Assembly: GCA_009783295.1 (NCBI GenBank)
Contig: WRHK01000012.1
Location: forward strand, 1 to 64,000
DNA: 64,000 nucleotides
Direction: 5' to 3'
Source: Promicromonosporaceae bacterium
Lineage (GTDB): Bacteria > Actinomycetota > Actinomycetes > Actinomycetales > Cellulomonadaceae
Shown: in pieces, positions 59,971 to 64,000 of the stretch
How the letters are laid out: every line of letters starts with the position of its first letter
Numbering within the stretch: the stretch's first letter is position 1
The notes under the pieces: generated by a model
The model's input: the letters and a program-made list of their open reading frames with translations, nothing else
What the model was told of the DNA's origin: nothing
Databases searched by the model: none
Position numbers and translations under genes: made by a program

Positions 59971-60813
59971 CCCCGCGAGCGCCTGCGTCCCGACGACGGT
60001 CGCGAGCGCCAGCTTCTCGGCATCCTCGGTGCCGGGCGCGGCCGTGTAGACCATGACGCGCAGGTCGTCGCCGGCGATGATCAGCGTGTCGCAGTCGAGC
60101 TCGACGCGGCCCACCACGGGGTGGTCGACCACCTTGTGGCGCCCGGTCTCGCGGGGCTCGAGCGACGCCGCCGCCCACAGCCGCTCGAACCGGGGGCTGT
60201 TCGCGGTGAGGTCGGCGACGAGCCGACGCAGCCGCCGGTCGGCCGGGTAGCGGGCGGCGGTGAGGCGCAGGTCCGCGACGATGCCGGCCTCGAAGTCGGC
60301 GAGCGCCTGCGGCGTGTGCACCGCCCGCGACCCCGGCCCGACGAGGTACCGCCACACGGAGTTGCGCTCGTTGCCCTGCCAGGTGGTGGTGTCGCCCATG
60401 AGGGCGTCGTAGGCGGCGTTCGCCGTGAGCAGCGTCCAGGTGGCGTCGAAGACGGCGACGGGCGTGCCGTCCAGCCGGTCGAGCAGCCGCTGCACGCTCG
60501 GCACCAGGCGGGTCGGCACGGTGCCGGGGCCGGGCGGCGTGAGCCCGGCGAGGCGGAACAGCACCTCGCGCTCGGTGTCGGCCAGCCGGAGCGCGCGGGC
60601 GAGGGCCTCCACCACCTGGTCCGACGGCGACGTCGCGCGGCCCTGCTCGAGGCGGGTCAGGTAGTCGACGGAGATGCCCGCGAGCCGCGCGAGCTCTTCG
60701 CGGCGCAGTCCGGCGGCGCGGCGTCGGCCGCCGCTCGGCAGGCCCGCCTGCTCGGGGGTCACGCGGTCACGCCAGCGGCGCACCGCCTCGCCGAACTCCC
60801 ACCCGTGGTCCAC
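59956..60813 (-). CDS. XRE-type (MmyB-like) helix-turn-helix regulator
   Basis: GGRRRAAGLRREELARLAGISVDYLTRLEQGRATSPSDQVVEALARALRL; C-terminal ligand-binding-like domain. Confidence 0.92.
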   Translation of the reverse strand: MDHGWEFGEAVRRWRDRVTPEQAGLPSGGRRRAAGLRREELARLAGISVDYLTRLEQGRATSPSDQVVEALARALRLADTEREVLFRLAGLTPPGPGTVPTRLVPSVQRLLDRLDGTPVAVFDATWTLLTANAAYDALMGDTTTWQGNERNSVWRYLVGPGSRAVHTPQALADFEAGIVADLRLTAARYPADRRLRRLVADLTANSPRFERLWAAASLEPRETGRHKVVDHPVVGRVELDCDTLIIAGDDLRVMVYTAAPGTEDAEKLALATVVGTQALAGSPRA

Positions 60814-60915
60814 CGCCCCAGTGTGACCCGCCCGCGCGGCGGTGTCGTGGCCCTGGCAGTCCTACGACACGCGGACGACTCCCTGCGCCGCGGGCGCCGC
60901 CCGAGGGTGGGGGGC

Positions 60916-61653
60916 ATGACATCAGCAACGAAGGTCGCCGTGGTCACCGGTGGTTCGCGCGGCATCGGCCGCGCCGCAGCGGAGAGACTTGCCCGCGAGG
61001 GCTACTCCGTGGTGGTCGGGTTCGCGGGCAACGTCGAGGCGGCGGACGACGCCGTCGCCGCGATCACCGCGGCCGGCGGGACGGCGGTGGCCGTGAAGGG
61101 CGACGTCGGCGACGCGTCGGACGTCGCCGCGCTGTTCGACGCCGCGCAGGACGCGTTCGGCGGCGTCGACGTCGTGGTGCACGCCGCCGGGATCATGCGG
61201 ATCACCCCCCTCGCCGAGTACGACGTCGACGACCTGGACGCCGTGCTGCGCGCCAACGTGCGCGGCACCCTCCTGGTGGCGCAGCAGGCGGCGCGGACGG
61301 TGCGCCCCGGGGGCAGCGTGGTGCTGTTCTCGTCGTCGGTGATCGGCCGCGCGCTTCCCGGGTACGCGGTGTACGCCGCGAGCAAGGGCGCGGTGGAGGC
61401 AGTGCCGTTCATCCTCGCCCACGAGCTGCGCGGGCGGGACGTCACGGTGAACGCGATCGCGCCCGGGCCCACGGCCACCGACCTGTTCCTGGACGGCAAG
61501 ACGCCGGAGCAGCTCGCGTTCTTCGCCGCGGCGTCGCCCCTCGACCGCCTGGGCACCCCGGAGGACATCGCAGAGGTGGTGACGTTCCTGGCCGGCCCGG
61601 CGGGGCACTGGGTCAACGGCCAGGTGCTCCGCGCGAACGGCGGCCTGCACTAG
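60916..61653 (+). CDS. SDR-family oxidoreductase
   Basis: KVAVVTGGSRGIGRAAAERLAREGYSVVVG; YAVYAASKGAVEA. Confidence 0.94.
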   Translation: MTSATKVAVVTGGSRGIGRAAAERLAREGYSVVVGFAGNVEAADDAVAAITAAGGTAVAVKGDVGDASDVAALFDAAQDAFGGVDVVVHAAGIMRITPLAEYDVDDLDAVLRANVRGTLLVAQQAARTVRPGGSVVLFSSSVIGRALPGYAVYAASKGAVEAVPFILAHELRGRDVTVNAIAPGPTATDLFLDGKTPEQLAFFAAASPLDRLGTPEDIAEVVTFLAGPAGHWVNGQVLRANGGLH

Positions 61654-61667
61654 GAAGCCCGCCCCCC

Positions 61668-61820
61668 CGCGAGATACCGCACCGGCCCGCGAGATAGCAC
61701 GTTCGGGCGCGAGATAGAGCGGACCGGCGCGAGATAGAGCCCCGGCCGCTCTATCTCGCGGCCCGGCGCTCTATCTCGCGGCCCGGCGCTCTATCTCGCG
61801 GGGGAAGGCTCTATCTCGCG
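61668..61820. repeat. Symmetric 4+4 inverted array of 13-mer CGCGAGATAGAGC on a 20-bp period
   Basis: Forward units start at 61668, 61688, 61708, 61728; inverted units start at 61748, 61768, 61788, 61808; two-fold symmetric about 61744. Confidence 0.97.
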
Positions 61821-61833
61821 GGGAGGCGGCGGC

Positions 61834-62580
61834 CTAGAGCTCCACCCTGACCCCCGGTCTCGTCGGCATGAGCAGGGCAGCGAGGCCCGCATCCGCGAAC
61901 GCCGCGCGCAGGGTCGCCCCGTCCTGCGTGAAGTGGGCCCATCCGTCCGTGTGCACCGGCAGCACGCGCGGGCGGCCCAGCAGGGCGGCCGCCGCCGCTG
62001 CCTCGGCGCTGGTCAGCGTCAAGAACGCGTCGGCGAGCGGCGTCTTGGCCGCGCCCGCGAAGAGCACCGCGACATCGATCGCGGGGAACCGCGCCGCGAC
62101 CTCGCCCACCAGGCGCAGGGACGCGTTGTCGCCGCTCACGTAGACGGTGGGGGCGCCGTCGGCCTCCAGCACGAACCCCGTGACCGGGCCCGTGAGGTGC
62201 TCGATCCCGTCGGGGCCGTGCTGCGCGGGCACCGCCGTGACGGTCACCGCCCCGACCTGGTGCGCCTGCCACGGCTCCAGCCCGACGGCGGTCGCCTCCA
62301 GCCGCCCGGCCGCCAGCGGCGTCGTCAGCGTGAGCGGCGTCGTGCGCAGCAGCTCGCGGCCGCGGTGGTCGAGGTTGTCGGGGTGCTGGTCGTGCGAGAG
62401 CAGCACGGCGTCGACGGCGCCCACGCGGTCGGGCGTCCACGTCGCGTCGGCGGTCTTGCGCAGCGACCGCGACCCGATGGGGTACTCCTGCGCGTCGTCG
62501 AACGTGGGGTCGACGACGAACCGCACGCCGGCGAGCTCGATCACGACGGTGGGGCCGTCGAGCGGGGTCAGGGAGTTCAT
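61834..62580 (-). CDS. MBL-fold metallo-hydrolase
   Basis: GVRFVVDPTFDDAQEYPIGSRSLRKTADATWTPDRVGAVDAVLLSHDQHPDNLDHRGRELL. Confidence 0.92.
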   Translation of the reverse strand: MNSLTPLDGPTVVIELAGVRFVVDPTFDDAQEYPIGSRSLRKTADATWTPDRVGAVDAVLLSHDQHPDNLDHRGRELLRTTPLTLTTPLAAGRLEATAVGLEPWQAHQVGAVTVTAVPAQHGPDGIEHLTGPVTGFVLEADGAPTVYVSGDNASLRLVGEVAARFPAIDVAVLFAGAAKTPLADAFLTLTSAEAAAAAALLGRPRVLPVHTDGWAHFTQDGATLRAAFADAGLAALLMPTRPGVRVEL

Positions 62581-62713
62581 GCGCCCGACTCTGCCACGCG
62601 CGGGCCACGCACAGGCTCGCCCAGGGGATTGAGCAAGTTCCCAGACAACGTGCAGAGGAACTCACGTTTCGAGGCGTCCACTCATCTCAGGAACCACGGA
62701 GGAGGGCGCAACC

Positions 62714-63913
62714 ATGAAGCAGATCACCACCAAGCAGGCCGGGTTCGTCGCGGGAGGGCTCACGCTGACGCTCGTGCTCGGCGCGGGCGGGTACGCCGTC
62801 GTGCAGGGGCGCTCGGCGCCCGAGCCGTCGACCACCTCCGCGTCCGGCTTCGACCCGTGGTGGTGGTCCCAGCGTGACCGCTCCGGCCAGTCCGGCCAGT
62901 CCGACCAGTCGGGCGCGTCCGGCCAGCAGCAGGCGCAGCTCCCGCCGTGGCTCCAGGGCAGCCAGTCCACGCAGCAGCAGACCCCGTCGACCCAGCCCAC
63001 GGCCGACGCCACCGCCACCCAGGAGCGCGGCGTCGTCGTCATCGAGACCGTGCTCGGGTACGAGGGCGCCCAGGCCGCGGGCACCGGCGTCGTGCTCACG
63101 TCCGACGGCGAGGTGCTCACCAACAACCACGTCGTCGAGGGCTCCACCCAGATCAAGGTGACCGTCGCGGCCACGGGAGCCACGTACACGGCCACCGTGG
63201 TGGGCACCGACGCGACCGACGACGTCGCCGTCCTGAAGCTGCAGGGCGCGCACGGCCTGGAGACGGCGCCGCTCTCCGACGGCACCACCCCGACCGTCGG
63301 CTCCGCGGTCACGGCCGTCGGCGACGCCGGCGGCACCGGCACCCTGACCGCCGCGACCGGCACGGTGACGGCGCTCGACCAGACCATCACCACGCAGAGC
63401 GAGCTCGCGACGGTCGGCGAGTCCCTGCACGGCCTCATCGAGGTCTCCGCCGACGTGATCCCCGGCGACTCGGGCGGCCCGCTGCTCGACGCGGCCGGGC
63501 GGGTCGTGGGCATCGACACCGCGGCGTCGTCGGGCTCCGTCGACGTCACGGGCTACGCCATCCCCCTCACCACCGCGCTGACCATCGCCGGCTCGATCGA
63601 GTCCGGCACGGCGAGCAGCACCGTGACGATCGGCTACCCGGCGTTCCTGGGCGTGCAGATCGCGTCGCAGTACACGGGCGTCGGCGGGGCCGTGGTGGCC
63701 GGGGCGATCGACGGCACGCCCGCCCAGGCGGCCGGCATCACCGCGGGCAGCACCATCACCGCGGTGGACGGCACGCCCGTCACGTCGGCGAGCGGGCTGA
63801 CGGCGGCGCTCGCCGGCCACAAGCCGGGCGACCGGGTGTCGATCACCTGGGACGACGCCTCCGGCCAGCAGCACTCCGCGACGGTCACCCTCGCGCAGGG
63901 CCCGGCGGCCTGA
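62714..63913 (+). CDS. S1C trypsin-like serine protease with C-terminal PDZ domain (HtrA/DegP-like)
   Basis: TGVVLTSDGEVLTNNHVVEGS; GTDATDDVAVLKLQG; VIPGDSGGPLLDAAGRVVGIDTA; PDZ GTPAQAAGITAGSTITAVDGTPVTSASGL. Confidence 0.94.
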   Translation: MKQITTKQAGFVAGGLTLTLVLGAGGYAVVQGRSAPEPSTTSASGFDPWWWSQRDRSGQSGQSDQSGASGQQQAQLPPWLQGSQSTQQQTPSTQPTADATATQERGVVVIETVLGYEGAQAAGTGVVLTSDGEVLTNNHVVEGSTQIKVTVAATGATYTATVVGTDATDDVAVLKLQGAHGLETAPLSDGTTPTVGSAVTAVGDAGGTGTLTAATGTVTALDQTITTQSELATVGESLHGLIEVSADVIPGDSGGPLLDAAGRVVGIDTAASSGSVDVTGYAIPLTTALTIAGSIESGTASSTVTIGYPAFLGVQIASQYTGVGGAVVAGAIDGTPAQAAGITAGSTITAVDGTPVTSASGLTAALAGHKPGDRVSITWDDASGQQHSATVTLAQGPAA

Positions 63914-64000
63914 CCTCGGGGGCCGCAGGGCCGTCCCACGTCCAGGCGGGCATCGGCAGGTCGTGCGGCACGGCCGCCTGGGACTCGAACTCGTGGTTGA
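63885..64000 (-). CDS. Possible C-terminus of a minus-strand gene continuing beyond the window
   Basis: Open minus frame ...NHEFESQAAVPHDLPMPAWTWDGPAAPEVRPPGPARG*; too short to assign. Confidence 0.3.
   Translation of the reverse strand, partial: NHEFESQAAVPHDLPMPAWTWDGPAAPEVRPPGPARG

Noticed and set aside
61668-61820. CRISPR array interpretation of the 20-bp periodic repeats
   Set aside because: Spacers are only 7 nt, repeat orientation inverts at the centre, and no cas genes are present.

Overview
High-GC actinobacterial chromosome segment. It looks like a Cellulomonadaceae/Promicromonosporaceae-type Micrococcales, but that is inference from gene content only. The backbone is the central-metabolism block sucB(E2) ... 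lipB-lipA-DUF4191-RDD-glnA ... glnE-glnA2 ... ppgK ... rnpB ... RNase H/phosphatase - zinc ribbon - Nif3. Accessory genes are interspersed. No CRISPR array, prophage, transposase, rRNA or tRNA could be supported. The strongest non-ORF features are: (i) the RNase P RNA gene on the minus strand (~41.60-41.99 kb), which the ORF track covers with spurious ORFs; (ii) a symmetric 4+4 palindromic array of a 13-mer (CGCGAGATAGAGC / GCTCTATCTCGCG) on an exact 20-bp period at 61668-61820, between convergent genes; (iii) a perfect 34-bp inverted repeat whose loop contains a 14-bp palindrome (46266-46357). The most interesting protein-level loci are: a Cys/Trp-rich membrane-anchored metzincin-like protein coupled to a small membrane partner (38.4-40.1 kb), in a segment bracketed by two paralogous small ORFs; an APC permease/lipoprotein/DUF350/glutathionylspermidine-synthase-like cassette (16.7-20.2 kb); a stand-alone ScoMcrA-head-like domain plus zinc ribbon next to rnpB; and a kinase-like protein with degenerate catalytic motifs. 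All family names come from motif recognition by eye; no database search was run.
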